Numbered from the stretch's first letter, positions 51,107-60,880 are shown. The stretch: DNA of 64,000 bases from Tenacibaculum sp. SZ-18 (GCF_002813915.1 NZ_CP019335.1:3207777-3271776), one strand, 5' to 3'. Notes: generated by a model not told the origin, from the letters alone. A program made the numbers and translations.

Positions 51107-52918
51107 TTATTTTTCCTTGTGTAAATTCTCTTGTGCTTTCTGTTCCAATTCAGTCTGAAATTCTTCCAAAACAGGCTTAACGGTACTCTCTGGAAGATCA
51201 GATACTTTTATATACATTAAGCCATCAATTGCGTTATTAAATTTGGGATCAACATTAAAAGCTACCAATCGAGCATTTTGCTTTACGTACTTTTTAATTA
51301 ATACGGGAATTCTTAGCGCTCCTGGTTCAATTTCATCAATTACTTTATCAAATTTATTCATATCTGATTGGGTAGCATCAAATACAAAGTCCTTATCACC
51401 ATCTTTAAGCTTAACTTTAAACTCTTTCTTTGGATGGATATATTGAGCAACATAAGGATCATAGTAATGCGATTTCATAAACTCGATCATTAATGATTTT
51501 GAAAACTCCGAAAACTGATTACTAATACTTACACCACCCATTAAATACTTATATATAGGATAACGTAATGTTACGTGAACAATTCCTTTCCAAAGTAAAA
51601 ACAGAGGCATTGGTTTTTGCTGATATTGTTTTACAATAAAGGCTCTACCCATTTCAATAGTTTTCTCCATCATAGGATGAAGTTCTGGTTCAATTTTAAA
51701 TAATGATTGAACATAGAAACCATTTATTCCGTATCTCTTATAGATATCTTTTCCCAATCCCATGCGGTAAGCTCCTACTACTTGATTCGTATTATTATCC
51801 CACAATAATAAATGATGATAATATTTATCAAACTTATCTAAATCTATAGAATTATTAGTACCTTCTCCAACTTCTCTGAATGTAATCTCACGAAGTCTTC
51901 CAATTTCATGAAGGATATTTGGAATATCTTTTGCATCAGTAAAAAAAACTTCGTAATTTTTACTTTCCAGCATTCGTTTTCCGTGGTCTCTTAATCCATC
52001 AATTTCTTTAACAAATAACTCAGGATTTCTCTGTGAGGTAATCTTTTTCGCTTTCTTGGGGATCTTTAACTTTTGAGTTGAAATTAATTTCTGATTCTTC
52101 TCAAAAGGATTTGCCAACATGTACGTTTTCTTACGTAAAAACTCGTAAAATGCTGGAATTTCTTTATAGTTATCTTGATCTTTTACAGAGATAGGTTTTC
52201 CTATTCTAACCTTAATAACTCTATTCTTTTGTGAAAGTAATTCTGATGGTAATTTAGCTGTACGTAACGTATCGCTAATTTTTGATAAAATATAAAATAA
52301 TCTACTATTCTTAGCGTGAAAGTAAATAGGAATTACAGGAACCTTAGCTTTTTTAATCAACTTAACAGCTCCTTCTTCCCATTCTTTATCAACCATTAAC
52401 TTTCCGTCTTTATATGTTGATACTTCACCAGCCGGAAAAATACCTAATGGTTTTCCTTCTCTTAGATGTAATAAAGAATTTTTTATTCCTGCAACACTAG
52501 ATTTAGCATCTTTGTGATTTTCAAAAGGATTCACTGGCATTACATAAGGCTTTAATGGATCTGCTCTATGCAATAAAAAATTCGCTATAATCTTATAATC
52601 TGGACGATGCTCTACTAATAATCTTAAAAGCAAAATACCATCTATTCCTCCTAATGGGTGATTAGAAATGGTAATAAATGGCCCCTCTTTAGGGATACGT
52701 TTAAAATCTTCTTCTGGAATTTCAAACTCAATTTGAAACTCACCTAAAAGTCCTTTTAAAAATGGTAAATCGTTAAGATGTTTATACTTGTTATAAACTT
52801 TATTTACTCTCGATATCCTTGAAACTTTCATTAGTAACCAACCAATAAACGTTCCTATAATACCTAGTTTATCAACTTTTATAACCTTTGCAACTTCTTT
52901 AGATGTAACTAAACCCAT
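51107..52918 (-). CDS. olsF: bifunctional acyltransferase, OlsF-like (ornithine lipid synthesis)
   Basis: 603 aa, two catalytic parts. N-terminal PlsC-type O-acyltransferase: ISNHPLGGIDG (the NHxxxxD motif), GIFPAGEVS, VPVIPIYF. C-terminal OlsB/hemolysin-like N-acyltransferase from about residue 310 (LREITFREVGEG, AYRMGLGKDIY, GRAFIVKQYQ). This fusion is the OlsF layout, which makes ornithine lipids in one protein and is known from Flavobacterium. Substrate specificity is inferred from architecture. Confidence 0.8.
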   Translation of the reverse strand: MGLVTSKEVAKVIKVDKLGIIGTFIGWLLMKVSRISRVNKVYNKYKHLNDLPFLKGLLGEFQIEFEIPEEDFKRIPKEGPFITISNHPLGGIDGILLLRLLVEHRPDYKIIANFLLHRADPLKPYVMPVNPFENHKDAKSSVAGIKNSLLHLREGKPLGIFPAGEVSTYKDGKLMVDKEWEEGAVKLIKKAKVPVIPIYFHAKNSRLFYILSKISDTLRTAKLPSELLSQKNRVIKVRIGKPISVKDQDNYKEIPAFYEFLRKKTYMLANPFEKNQKLISTQKLKIPKKAKKITSQRNPELFVKEIDGLRDHGKRMLESKNYEVFFTDAKDIPNILHEIGRLREITFREVGEGTNNSIDLDKFDKYYHHLLLWDNNTNQVVGAYRMGLGKDIYKRYGINGFYVQSLFKIEPELHPMMEKTIEMGRAFIVKQYQQKPMPLFLLWKGIVHVTLRYPIYKYLMGGVSISNQFSEFSKSLMIEFMKSHYYDPYVAQYIHPKKEFKVKLKDGDKDFVFDATQSDMNKFDKVIDEIEPGALRIPVLIKKYVKQNARLVAFNVDPKFNNAIDGLMYIKVSDLPESTVKPVLEEFQTELEQKAQENLHKEK

Positions 52919-52965
52919 AGTTTGGTGTTAACGTAAACCGCAAATATATAAGAAAATTGTTTGTC

Positions 52966-54222
52966 TTAGGTTTTTTCTTGAATAACTAACTGGGCTGTTT
53001 CTGTATTAATCTGTCTTATAATTGCCCTTCCTTTACTTTTTATACTCTCAATCGCTTGGTCATTAAAATGTCTTACTGTATATAAAGTAACGTCTTTATA
53101 TGACTTCATGTTAAAGGAAGATTTTAGATCATTATAAAACTTATCGAAGTTATTAAATTTATCTTCAATACACACAGAAAAGCTAATTGCTGAGTTTTGA
53201 ATCAAGTTTACTTTCAATTTATAATCGTGTAATTTTTTGAAAACTGCACTTATATTATCCTCAACCATGAATGAAAAATCTTTGGCTGAAACAGAAACCA
53301 ACGTTTGATTTTTCTTTACAATATAACATGGTATTTCAGGCTCAATTCCTTTTGCACTTCCTGTAACCGCAGTTCCTTCAAGATTTAAATCTTCAAATGA
53401 ACGAACAGATAAAGGAATTTGTTTTTGTTCTAACGGTTGAATTGTTTTTGGGTGAATTACAGAAGCTCCATAAAATGCCATTTCTATCGCCTCTGTGTAT
53501 GAGATATTTCTTAACAACTCCGTATCTTCAAAAACTCTTGGATCTGCATTTAAAACTCCCTGAACATCTTTCCAAATAGTAACACTATCAGCATTTAAAC
53601 AATATGCAAAAATTCCTGCCGTATAATCAGAACCTTCTCTACCTAATGTTGTGGTATATTCTCCATTATTTCCTAAGAAACCTTGGGTAATGTTAAGTTT
53701 AGAAGTATCTACTTTTTCTTTGATAATTTTCTCGGTAAGTTCCCAATTAATTTTGGCATCTCGATAATTACTATCTGTTTTTACGTATTCTCGAACATCT
53801 AACCATTTATTGTCAACTCCAATATTTGCTAAATATGCACTAACAATTGTTGTAGAAAGTAATTCTCCAAAACCAACTAATTGATCATATATATAATTAT
53901 AATCTTTTGATGTATTGATTGCCATTCTACCGGCAAGCTCTCCAAATAAATATGTTACTTTATTATAAATTTCATCATTTTTATCAAACAATCCATCCAT
54001 CATAAACGTATGGAAATCTTTAATTGCTTGCAATGCTTCATTTAAATCATCTGAACCGTCGACATACGCTTTTATCAGACGTTCGAAAGCATTAGTCATT
54101 TTTCCCATAGCAGAAATAACAACCAGTGTATTTTCAATTCCTTCATGCTGTAACACTCGTGCTAAATTTCTCACTGCATCAGGACTTTTTACCGATGCTC
54201 CTCCAAACTTAAAAATTCTCAT
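52966..54222 (-). CDS. aspartate kinase
   Basis: 418 aa. N-terminal FKFGGASVKSPDAVRNLA (phosphate-binding KFGG), VVISAMGKMTNAF, then GFLGNNGEYTTTLGREGSDYTAGIFAYCLNADSVTIWKDVQGV, followed by two C-terminal ACT domains (LVSVSAKDFSFMVEDNISAVF). It makes aspartyl phosphate for Lys/Thr/Met synthesis. It overlaps the GNAT gene upstream by 14 bp. Confidence 0.95.
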   Translation of the reverse strand: MRIFKFGGASVKSPDAVRNLARVLQHEGIENTLVVISAMGKMTNAFERLIKAYVDGSDDLNEALQAIKDFHTFMMDGLFDKNDEIYNKVTYLFGELAGRMAINTSKDYNYIYDQLVGFGELLSTTIVSAYLANIGVDNKWLDVREYVKTDSNYRDAKINWELTEKIIKEKVDTSKLNITQGFLGNNGEYTTTLGREGSDYTAGIFAYCLNADSVTIWKDVQGVLNADPRVFEDTELLRNISYTEAIEMAFYGASVIHPKTIQPLEQKQIPLSVRSFEDLNLEGTAVTGSAKGIEPEIPCYIVKKNQTLVSVSAKDFSFMVEDNISAVFKKLHDYKLKVNLIQNSAISFSVCIEDKFNNFDKFYNDLKSSFNMKSYKDVTLYTVRHFNDQAIESIKSKGRAIIRQINTETAQLVIQEKT

Positions 54223-54694
54223 TTATAAATTTTTCTAAATTTTGTTTATCCATTTGAGCAACGTCCCAATCTCTTAAAACCTTAGCTCCTGTATTTTCAT
54301 AGAAATTGATAGCATTTGTGTTCCAATCTAATACTTCCCAAGCAACTCGATTGTAATTGTTATCATACGCGTATTTTAATACTGCTCCGTACAATTCTTT
54401 CCCTGCGCCAATTCCTCTTTTAGATTCCGTAACCATTAAATCTTCTAAATGAAGTGCCTTGCCTTTCCATGTAGAATATCTTTCATAGAACAAGGCCATC
54501 CCAATAATAGTTCCGTCTGTTTCCTCGGCTACAAAAGTTTTAAACTTAGGGTTTTCTGAAAACCCATCTCTGATTAAATCTTTCGTACTAATTTCAACAG
54601 CATTTGGTTCTTTCTCAAAAACGGCCAACTCAACAATTAAATCTAAAATTGCTTTAACGTCATTTTTGTTTCCTTGTCGAATTGTAAAACTCAT
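54209..54694 (-). CDS. GNAT-family N-acetyltransferase
   Basis: 161 aa, complete GNAT fold: FTIRQGNKNDVKAILDLI, LEDLMVTESKRGIGAGKELYGAVLKYA (acetyl-CoA loop RGIGAGK), WEVLDWNTNAINFYENTGAK. Closest in pattern to the diamine (SAT-type) acetyltransferases. Substrate unknown. First gene of a two-gene unit with aspartate kinase. Confidence 0.9.
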   Translation of the reverse strand: MSFTIRQGNKNDVKAILDLIVELAVFEKEPNAVEISTKDLIRDGFSENPKFKTFVAEETDGTIIGMALFYERYSTWKGKALHLEDLMVTESKRGIGAGKELYGAVLKYAYDNNYNRVAWEVLDWNTNAINFYENTGAKVLRDWDVAQMDKQNLEKFINENF

Positions 54695-54846
54695 TTTTCA
54701 AAAATTTATGCAAAAATACTTTTTATCATACTTGGTTAAAAAAAATTACAAATTACAACACATCATTATGTTTTGTTGATTTTTTATCAAAATTTATTCT
54801 AGAAAAAATTACCCTACTAAATCGTTGTCGTTCAACAAAAAGTTGG

Positions 54847-54854
54847 CATCTTTG
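54847..54854 (+). promoter_or_regulatory. -7 box of fbp
   Basis: CATCTTTG, preceded by TTG about 21 nt upstream. It lies inside the longest reading frame, showing that translation starts downstream at 54882. Confidence 0.55.
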
Positions 54855-54881
54855 CAAAGACTAAATATTCTAAATCGTTCT

Positions 54882-55889
54882 ATGGCAAAAAAAAATCAAA
54901 CGCTTGGTGAATTTATTATAGAAAACCAGGCTTCTTTCAAATATACTTCAGGAGAACTTTCAAGATTGATTAATTCGATTCGTTTAGCGGCTAAGGTTGT
55001 TAATCATGAAGTAAATAAAGCAGGCTTAGTTGATATCATTGGAGCTGCTGGTGAAACCAATATTCAAGGTGAAGATCAACAGAAATTAGATGTTTATGCT
55101 AATGACAAATTTATTCAAACTTTAACCAATAGAAATATAGTTTGTGGTATTGCCAGCGAAGAGGAAGATGATTTTATTGTAGTTAATAGCCAAGATGAAA
55201 ACCACCAAAATAAATACGTTGTATTGATTGATCCGTTAGATGGTTCTTCAAATATTGATGTAAACGTTTCTGTAGGAACTATTTTCTCAATTTACAGAAG
55301 AGTAACTCCTGTAGGAACTCCTGTAAGCAAAGAAGATTTTTTACAAAAAGGTAGTGAGCAAGTTGCGGCAGGATATGTAGTTTACGGAACATCAACCATG
55401 TTGGTCTACACTACTGGAGATGGAGTAAACGGTTTTACGTTAAATCCAGCAATTGGAACATTCTATTTATCTCATCCTAATATGGAATTCCCAGTGGATG
55501 GAAAAATTTATTCTGTAAATGAAGGAAACTATATCCATTTTCCAATCGGGGTTAAAAAATATATTAAATATTGCCAAGAGGAGGAAGGAGACAGACCATA
55601 TACAAGTAGGTATATAGGATCATTGGTTTCAGATTTTCATAGAAATATGATTAAAGGAGGAATTTACATGTACCCAAAAAGCTCTAAAAACTCAAATGGA
55701 AAATTACGTTTATTGTATGAATGTAACCCTATGGCATTCCTCGCGGAGCAAGCAAAAGGGAAGGCAAGTGATGGTTTTAATAGAATTATGGATGTGCAGC
55801 CTACTGAGTTACATCAGAGAATTCCTTTTTTCTGTGGAAGTAAAAATATGGTAGAGAAAGCTGAAGAATTTATGAAAGAATATTCTTAG
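54882..55889 (+). CDS. fbp: fructose-1,6-bisphosphatase, class I
   Basis: 335 aa from ATG 54882; an upstream start at 54825 would put the promoter box inside the gene. Motifs: [48 protein letters not shown] (metal-binding DPLDGSS), [24 protein letters not shown] and [15 protein letters not shown]. It is the key gluconeogenic phosphatase. Confidence 0.96.
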   Translation: MAKKNQTLGEFIIENQASFKYTSGELSRLINSIRLAAKVVNHEVNKAGLVDIIGAAGETNIQGEDQQKLDVYANDKFIQTLTNRNIVCGIASEEEDDFIVVNSQDENHQNKYVVLIDPLDGSSNIDVNVSVGTIFSIYRRVTPVGTPVSKEDFLQKGSEQVAAGYVVYGTSTMLVYTTGDGVNGFTLNPAIGTFYLSHPNMEFPVDGKIYSVNEGNYIHFPIGVKKYIKYCQEEEGDRPYTSRYIGSLVSDFHRNMIKGGIYMYPKSSKNSNGKLRLLYECNPMAFLAEQAKGKASDGFNRIMDVQPTELHQRIPFFCGSKNMVEKAEEFMKEYS

Positions 55890-55981
55890 AGATTTGAAAC
55901 GTTAAATAGATCATATAAAAATCTTATAAACGAATAAGAAATCTAATAGCACTACAAATTGTTAGTCCTATTTTTTTGCAG

Positions 55982-55989
55982 TAACTTTG
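55982..55989 (+). promoter_or_regulatory. -7 box of the superoxide dismutase gene
   Basis: TAACTTTG, exact consensus, with TTG about 20 nt upstream (AAATTGTTAG). Confidence 0.6.
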
Positions 55990-56023
55990 TATATATAAAT
56001 CAGTAATCAAATAAACAAAAATT

Positions 56024-56632
56024 ATGGCTTTTGAATTACCAGAATTAGGATACGCTTATGATGCGTTAGAACCAAATATAGATGCAAGAACAATGGAAAT
56101 CCACCATTCTAAGCATCATAATGGATACACTACAAAATTAAATGCTGCCATCGAAGGAACAGATTTAGACGGAAAGTCAATTGAAGATATTTTAACAAAC
56201 TTAGATATGAACAACGCTGGTGTTCGTAATAACGGAGGTGGTTTCTACAATCACTCTTTATTTTGGACAGTAATGAATCCAGAAGACAGAGGATATTTAT
56301 CAGGTGAGTTAAAAGATGCTATCGAGGCTGAATTTGGTTCAAAAGAAGCTTTTATTGATGCTTTCTCTAAGGCTGCAGCTACTCAATTTGGTTCTGGATG
56401 GGCATGGTTATGTGTGCATAAAGGAGGTAAAGTTGAAGTATGTTCTACTCCAAACCAAGATAACCCGTTAATGCCAGGTGTTACTTGCGGTGGAACTCCA
56501 ATCTTAGGATTGGACGTATGGGAACATGCATATTATCTAAATTATCAAAACAGAAGACCAGATTATATTGATGCTTTCTTTAAAGTAATCAACTGGAATG
56601 AAGTTGAAAGAAGATATGCTGAAGCTAAGTAA
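56024..56632 (+). CDS. sodA: superoxide dismutase, Mn (Fe/Mn family)
   Basis: 202 aa. Metal ligands are H27 ([11 protein letters not shown]), H77 ([11 protein letters not shown]) and the D and H in [21 protein letters not shown]. The Gly-rich NNGGGFYNH and the Gln in TPNQDNPLM are those of the Mn-type subgroup rather than Fe-type; metal use can still be cambialistic. No signal peptide, so cytoplasmic. Its own promoter and a strong terminator make it monocistronic. Confidence 0.95.
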   Translation: MAFELPELGYAYDALEPNIDARTMEIHHSKHHNGYTTKLNAAIEGTDLDGKSIEDILTNLDMNNAGVRNNGGGFYNHSLFWTVMNPEDRGYLSGELKDAIEAEFGSKEAFIDAFSKAAATQFGSGWAWLCVHKGGKVEVCSTPNQDNPLMPGVTCGGTPILGLDVWEHAYYLNYQNRRPDYIDAFFKVINWNEVERRYAEAK

Positions 56633-56662
56633 TTAGTTTAGTAATTTTCTATTACCATAAAC

Positions 56663-56691
56663 AAAAAGCACCCATTTTGGGTGCTTTTTTT
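56663..56691. terminator. bidirectional terminator after the superoxide dismutase gene
   Basis: AAAAAGCACCC (56663-56673) pairs with GGGTGCTTTTT (56679-56689), with further T residues on the plus strand. Confidence 0.85.
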
Positions 56692-56966
56692 CGCTTTAAT
56701 TTTTTTTGAAAGTGCAAAACTTTTTAGACCCTTTCATTTAAAGTTTGTTGTTTGTTATATTTCAAGTAACATTTCTTTTCAAAAAGGCAAAAAGCGAATG
56801 TGTCTTCAATAAATTCTTCACAGAAGACGATAGTAACAAATTAAAATACATAAGCGAACTCAACGTTAAAATGAAGAATCCGAACTCTGTTTCTTTTGGG
56901 ATTATTTCTACTATTAAATTCATTAACTATATTTTTTGTACCAATTGATATATTGTAATCAAAAGT
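56692..56966. other. intergenic, no gene seen
   Basis: About 275 bp between the superoxide dismutase terminator and the TetR gene. A 67-codon TTG frame at 56745-56948 has no supporting signal and is not called. Confidence 0.5.
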
Positions 56967-57560
56967 TTAAACTCTTAATTCATTTGTTATCATTGCTTTC
57001 ATTACTTCAGCCAAATCTTCAAGATAACTTCCATCTTTCATTACGTGGGACATGTAAACTGCTCCTTCTATCATATACGCAAACCTTTTCGCATACACTT
57101 TACTGTTTACTTCTTTAATTATTTGATTAGATTCTTTTGCCGCATCAATCAATTTTGTGAACTTATCTAATATTCGTTCATTGTACGATCTAACTAAGTT
57201 TGAAATTGATGTTTCTTGATATTCGGAATCTACTCCAATATTTAAAATTGGACAGCCACCGAATTTTTTACTGTAACTATAATAATTCTTGTAAAAATTC
57301 GAAACGTTCACTAATCTATCTAACGCTGTGTTTCCCCTTGCTACATGTGTATTTAAATCTTTAAGAACCGTACGTATACAATAACGAAATGCCTCTATTG
57401 CCAATTCTTCTTTACTACCGAAATGTCCATAAATAGCTCCCTTCGTTAATCCTGTTGCTTTTGTAATTCCAGATAAACTCATTCCTGAGTATCCTTTCTT
57501 GTTTAATAATGGTGCAACCGTTTCTAAAATATATAATCTCGTCCTCTCCGATTTCAACAT
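56967..57560 (-). CDS. TetR/AcrR-family regulator
   Basis: 197 aa from ATG 57560; a longer start at 57608 would run through the operator palindrome. N-terminal HTH: ILETVAPLLNKKGYSGMSLSGITKATGLTKGAIYGHFGSKEELAIEAF. The C-terminal ligand domain (FYKNYYSYSKKFGGCPILNIGVDSEYQ) is of the TetR_C type seen in regulators of efflux or detoxification genes. It is probably autorepressed through the palindrome at 57578-57601, which also faces the DUF2975 gene. Confidence 0.92.
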   Translation of the reverse strand: MLKSERTRLYILETVAPLLNKKGYSGMSLSGITKATGLTKGAIYGHFGSKEELAIEAFRYCIRTVLKDLNTHVARGNTALDRLVNVSNFYKNYYSYSKKFGGCPILNIGVDSEYQETSISNLVRSYNERILDKFTKLIDAAKESNQIIKEVNSKVYAKRFAYMIEGAVYMSHVMKDGSYLEDLAEVMKAMITNELRV

Positions 57561-57577
57561 GTTTGACAAATATATAA

Positions 57578-57601
57578 AAATATACCGTTTGGTATATTTT
57601 T
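57578..57601. promoter_or_regulatory. TetR operator palindrome
   Basis: AAAATATACC-GTTT-GGTATATTTT, a perfect 10-bp-arm inverted repeat 17 bp upstream of the TetR start. Its position suggests negative autoregulation. Confidence 0.8.
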
Positions 57602-57715
57602 TATTCAATTTTATTAAAATAATTGAAAAAGGGTATTTTATTATTTTTAAAAATATATTTATTATTGTTATTCAATAAATTTTATATATTTACCCAAGAA
57701 TAAAAAACTTAAAAA

Positions 57716-58549
57716 ATGAATAAAAAAAACAAACTTTCGTCAATTTTACACCTAATTACATCCATATCTTTTTGGTTTTTAATCGCTTGGTTAACATTTA
57801 ACACGACTTTGAGCCTTTTTTTTAAGAATTCAGAAATTAAGACAAGCAAATATTCAAAAATATAAATACCGAAAGGATATGTAATTCCAGTTCAATTGAA
57901 TTTAAGTTTAAGACAATATGGCTACAATTATATTAGTAATAAAGGTAGCATAACAGTATTGGACAATAAACCTCTTAAAGAACAATTCAACAACTTCAAT
58001 AACATAAAAGAAAATCATGTAAAAGAAATCATCACCAATCACACAAAAAAAATAAGAACGGGGTGTAGTCTCGAAATTACCGATTCTTCTGGAAATCAAC
58101 CTTTAAAATTCTCTAATAAAATTTTACCTGAAAAATTAAATATTCTCGTTACATCTGAATACACATTTTTATCCATATTATTATACATAAATCAACACTA
58201 TAGAATACTAATAACAATTTTTATTCTATATTTCTTAAAAGGGATATTTTCAATTTTGAAAGTAAATTTAACTTTTGACAATAACATCATCAGATTCACA
58301 AAATTAATAGGTCTATTAATTATACTCATAGAAGTGTTAGGACTTGTTCTTAGTTTTATAATAGGTCGCTACTACGATCTCATTTCTATTAACTCCGAAA
58401 CTAACTATAACAATGCTTTCAATCTCTCTTTAAACCCAACTCTCGAATTTAACTTTTCAATGTTCATTGTAGGTTTATCATTGCTTGTAGTAAGCATTCT
58501 TTTAAACAAAGGAAATGAATTACAAACTGAAAACGAATTAACAATTTAA
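57716..58549 (+). pseudogene. DUF2975 membrane protein interrupted by TAA
   Basis: One continuous frame of 277 codons begins at ATG 57716 with a membrane helix (ITSISFWFLIAWLTF). It is interrupted only at codon 50 (TAA, 57863-57865, after SKYSKI). It then continues IPKGYVIPVQLNLSLRQYGYN and three further helices (ILITIFILYFLKGIFSI, LIGLLIILIEVLGLVLSFIIG, MFIVGLSLLVVSILL), as in DUF2975 proteins. The partner HTH gene follows 3 bp downstream, as usual for this pair. It may be inactivated, read through, or restarted at a TTG (57896). Confidence 0.8.
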
Positions 58550-58552
58550 ATT

Positions 58553-58762
58553 ATGGCAATTATAGTAAACTTAGATGTTATGCTTGCTAAGCGCAAAATG
58601 AAGAGCAAAGATTTAGCAAAAATTATTGGTATTACAAGTGCGAATCTTTCTATTTTAAAATCTGGAAAAGCTAAAGCCATTCGTTTTTCAACATTGGAAG
58701 CCATTTGCAAAGCTTTAGACTGTCAACCTAGCGATATTTTAGAATATCAAGCCGAAGAATAA
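58553..58762 (+). CDS. small XRE-type (YozG-like) HTH protein
   Basis: 69 aa, nearly only the helix-turn-helix: MLAKRKMKSKDLAKIIGITSANLSILKSGKAKAIRFSTLEAICKALDCQPSDILEY. YozG-like regulators are encoded directly after DUF2975 membrane proteins and are thought to be controlled by them. Here the partner is interrupted by a stop codon, so the regulator may be constitutively active or idle. Confidence 0.9.
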   Translation: MAIIVNLDVMLAKRKMKSKDLAKIIGITSANLSILKSGKAKAIRFSTLEAICKALDCQPSDILEYQAEE

Positions 58763-58827
58763 ATTATAGAAACGTATCGACAAGTGGGTAAAAAGCTATG
58801 AAAAACTCTTGGATAGTCGATAAACAG

Positions 58828-58852
58828 AAAAACTCCTCACAGGAGTTTTTTT
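58828..58852. terminator. bidirectional terminator between convergent genes
   Basis: AAAAACTCCT (58828-58837) pairs with AGGAGTTTTT (58841-58850), loop 3 nt, with T-runs on both strands. It overlaps the stop of the minus-strand gene at 58851. Confidence 0.85.
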
Positions 58853-59999
58853 ATATTCTTAATGCTTGCTCTAAATCATTTAATAGATCGTCAATATTTT
58901 CAATTCCTACACTTAATCGAACAAGAGAATCGGTTATCCCTATTTTTAAGCGATCTTCTTCTGGAATTGATCCATGTGTCATAGTAACAGGATGATTGGC
59001 CAAACTTTCCACTCCTCCTAAAGACTCAGCAAGTGTGAAAAGTTTTAGATTTTCTAAAAACCTAAAAGTATCTTTTTTACTATTCGATTTTAGCTTAAAA
59101 GAAACCATTCCTCCAAAATCTTTCATTTGCTTTTTTGCTACTGAATAATTCGGATGATTCTCAAATCCTGGATAATACACATCTTCAACATTTGGATGAC
59201 TATCTAAAAACTCGGCAACTGCTTTTCCATTTTCACAATGACGCTGCATTCTTACATCTAAAGTTTTCATTCCTCTTAATGCAAGAAAAGAATCCATTGG
59301 ACCTGCAATTGCACCTGCCGCAAACTGTATAAAATGAATTTCTTTAGCTAAATCTTCATCATTCACCATTAATGCACCCATTACCAAATCCGAATGACCA
59401 CCAATATATTTTGTAGCCGAATGCATTACGATATCTACTCCTGAATCCAATGGTTGTTGAATATAAGGAGTAGCAAAGGTATTATCTACTGCGACTAGCA
59501 CTTCTGGTTTTGCTAAATTTATTGCCTTTGTGATTTCCTCTATGTCTGCAATTTTCATCAACGGATTTGTAGGAGTTTCAATCCAAACAAGTTTCGTTTT
59601 CGAACTAATCGCATTAGACACATTCTTAACTTCATCCATGTTTACATACTTGAAATGTAAATTATACTTTTCAAATAATCTCGTAAACATGCGGTAAGTT
59701 CCTCCATACAAATCGTCACCTGCTATAACTTCATCTCCTGGTTTTAACAATCTTAAAACACAATCAATCGCAGCCAATCCTGAAGCAAATGCAAAACCAT
59801 GAGTTCCATTTTCAATGGAGGCTAATCCTTTTTCTAGTGCTGTTCTTGTTGGGTTTGACGATCTTGAATATGCATATCCTTTATTTACACCAGGACTAGA
59901 TTGGGCATAAGTAGAAGTTTGGAAAATAGGTGGCATAACAGAACCTGTTGCTTCTTCTGGTTTTTGACCTCCATGTATAACTTTTGTACTAAACTTCAT
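58851..59999 (-). CDS. cystathionine gamma-synthase-like trans-sulfuration PLP enzyme
   Basis: 382 aa. FSTKVIHGGQKPEEATGSVMPPIFQTSTY, YAYSRSSNPTR, FASGLAAIDCVL, DDLYGGTYRMF, VAVDNTFATPY and the PLP-lysine segment MHSATKYIGGHSDLVMGAL. The C-terminus has SLGGVESLANHPVTMTH. Family members act as cystathionine gamma-synthase or gamma-lyase, and sequence reading does not separate the two. The aspartate kinase at 52966 feeds the same methionine route but is not adjacent. Confidence 0.93.
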   Translation of the reverse strand: MKFSTKVIHGGQKPEEATGSVMPPIFQTSTYAQSSPGVNKGYAYSRSSNPTRTALEKGLASIENGTHGFAFASGLAAIDCVLRLLKPGDEVIAGDDLYGGTYRMFTRLFEKYNLHFKYVNMDEVKNVSNAISSKTKLVWIETPTNPLMKIADIEEITKAINLAKPEVLVAVDNTFATPYIQQPLDSGVDIVMHSATKYIGGHSDLVMGALMVNDEDLAKEIHFIQFAAGAIAGPMDSFLALRGMKTLDVRMQRHCENGKAVAEFLDSHPNVEDVYYPGFENHPNYSVAKKQMKDFGGMVSFKLKSNSKKDTFRFLENLKLFTLAESLGGVESLANHPVTMTHGSIPEEDRLKIGITDSLVRLSVGIENIDDLLNDLEQALRI

Positions 60000-60022
60000 A
60001 CTTTAATTTTTATAGAAATTAA

Positions 60023-60478
60023 TTACACCAACTTAGTTAATGCCATAATAGTTCCTAAATGCATTCCTTCATGTAAGTTATTAAAATCAATTGCAGTATC
60101 TATAGATGTCAATACAAATCCCGTACTTGTTGGATACTCTGTATATTCTTTAAAAATACCTTCTTTATAATCTTCAACTAATGTGTCAGGTAAACCAGCC
60201 AACAATTCTTTTACCTCTTCGAACTCTTCTTTACTCATTTCTTCAGAAGGAACGGTTCCTTTTCTATATTTTTCAATTAACTCATCTGGCACTAAACATT
60301 GTAATCCTGATAATTTATAATGTAATAATTGTTGTGTAACAACTAAATGAGCTACATTCCATACGATGTTATTATTAAAACCTTCAGGAATTTCGTGCAA
60401 TTGTTCATGAGTTAATCCCTCAATTCTTTTTAAAACTAGTTCTCTTGATTTTTTTAAAATATCGAATTGTGTATCCAT
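60023..60478 (-). CDS. DinB-like four-helix-bundle protein
   Basis: 151 aa. Helical bundle with the metal-binding histidines in NIVWNVAHLVVTQQLLHY and HEGMHLGTIMAL, spaced as in the DinB/YfiT family of putative metal-dependent hydrolases or thiol transferases. Function unknown. It starts 41 bp before the divergent ArsC/Spx-like gene. Confidence 0.85.
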   Translation of the reverse strand: MDTQFDILKKSRELVLKRIEGLTHEQLHEIPEGFNNNIVWNVAHLVVTQQLLHYKLSGLQCLVPDELIEKYRKGTVPSEEMSKEEFEEVKELLAGLPDTLVEDYKEGIFKEYTEYPTSTGFVLTSIDTAIDFNNLHEGMHLGTIMALTKLV

Positions 60479-60519
60479 TTTCTGTTTATTTTTGGAAATG
60501 ATAAAGATACTTATTTAAC

Positions 60520-60867
60520 ATGAAGAAAGTCTATTTTTTACAAACTTGTGATACCTGTAGAAGAATTTTAAAAGAAGTAACTCTAGATGGTTTTGAAAAA
60601 CAAGAAATAAAGCAATTTCCTGTATCTGAAAATCAACTTGAAGAGCTACATAGCTATACAAAAAGCTACGAAAGTTTATTTAATAAACGTGCAAAGTTGT
60701 ACAGAGAAATGGACTTAAAAAACCAGAACTTAGAAGAAGAAGACTACAAACAATATATATTAAATGAATACACATTTTTAAAACGTCCAGTATTTGTAGT
60801 TAATGATGAAATATTCGTTGGAAATAGTAAAAAAACAATCGAGCAACTAAAAGAAAAGCTTCTCTAA
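60520..60867 (+). CDS. ArsC/Spx-family thioredoxin-fold protein
   Basis: 115 aa. YFLQTCDTCRRILKEV gives the active-site CxxC (C10-x-x-C13) and adjacent Arg of the arsenate reductase/Spx/YffB family, then the C-terminal FLKRPVFVVNDEIFVGNSKKTIEQL. It lacks the features that would distinguish arsenate reduction from a regulatory or thiol role. The gene's stop lies in the loop of a bidirectional terminator. Confidence 0.85.
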   Translation: MKKVYFLQTCDTCRRILKEVTLDGFEKQEIKQFPVSENQLEELHSYTKSYESLFNKRAKLYREMDLKNQNLEEEDYKQYILNEYTFLKRPVFVVNDEIFVGNSKKTIEQLKEKLL

Positions 60868-60880
60868 CGAGAAGCTTTTT
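60854..60880. terminator. shared terminator made from the 3' ends of two convergent genes
   Basis: AAAAGCTTCTC (60854-60864) and GAGAAGCTTTT (60869-60879) pair with loop TAAC. The loop carries the TAA stop of the plus gene and part of the TAG of the minus gene. T-runs occur on both strands. Confidence 0.85.

Noticed and set aside
56745..56948. 67-aa plus-strand ORF
   Set aside because: TTG start, no promoter or family-like pattern; follows the superoxide dismutase terminator.
58798..58995. 65-aa plus-strand ORF
   Set aside because: Antisense to the C-terminus of the trans-sulfuration enzyme and overlapping a terminator.
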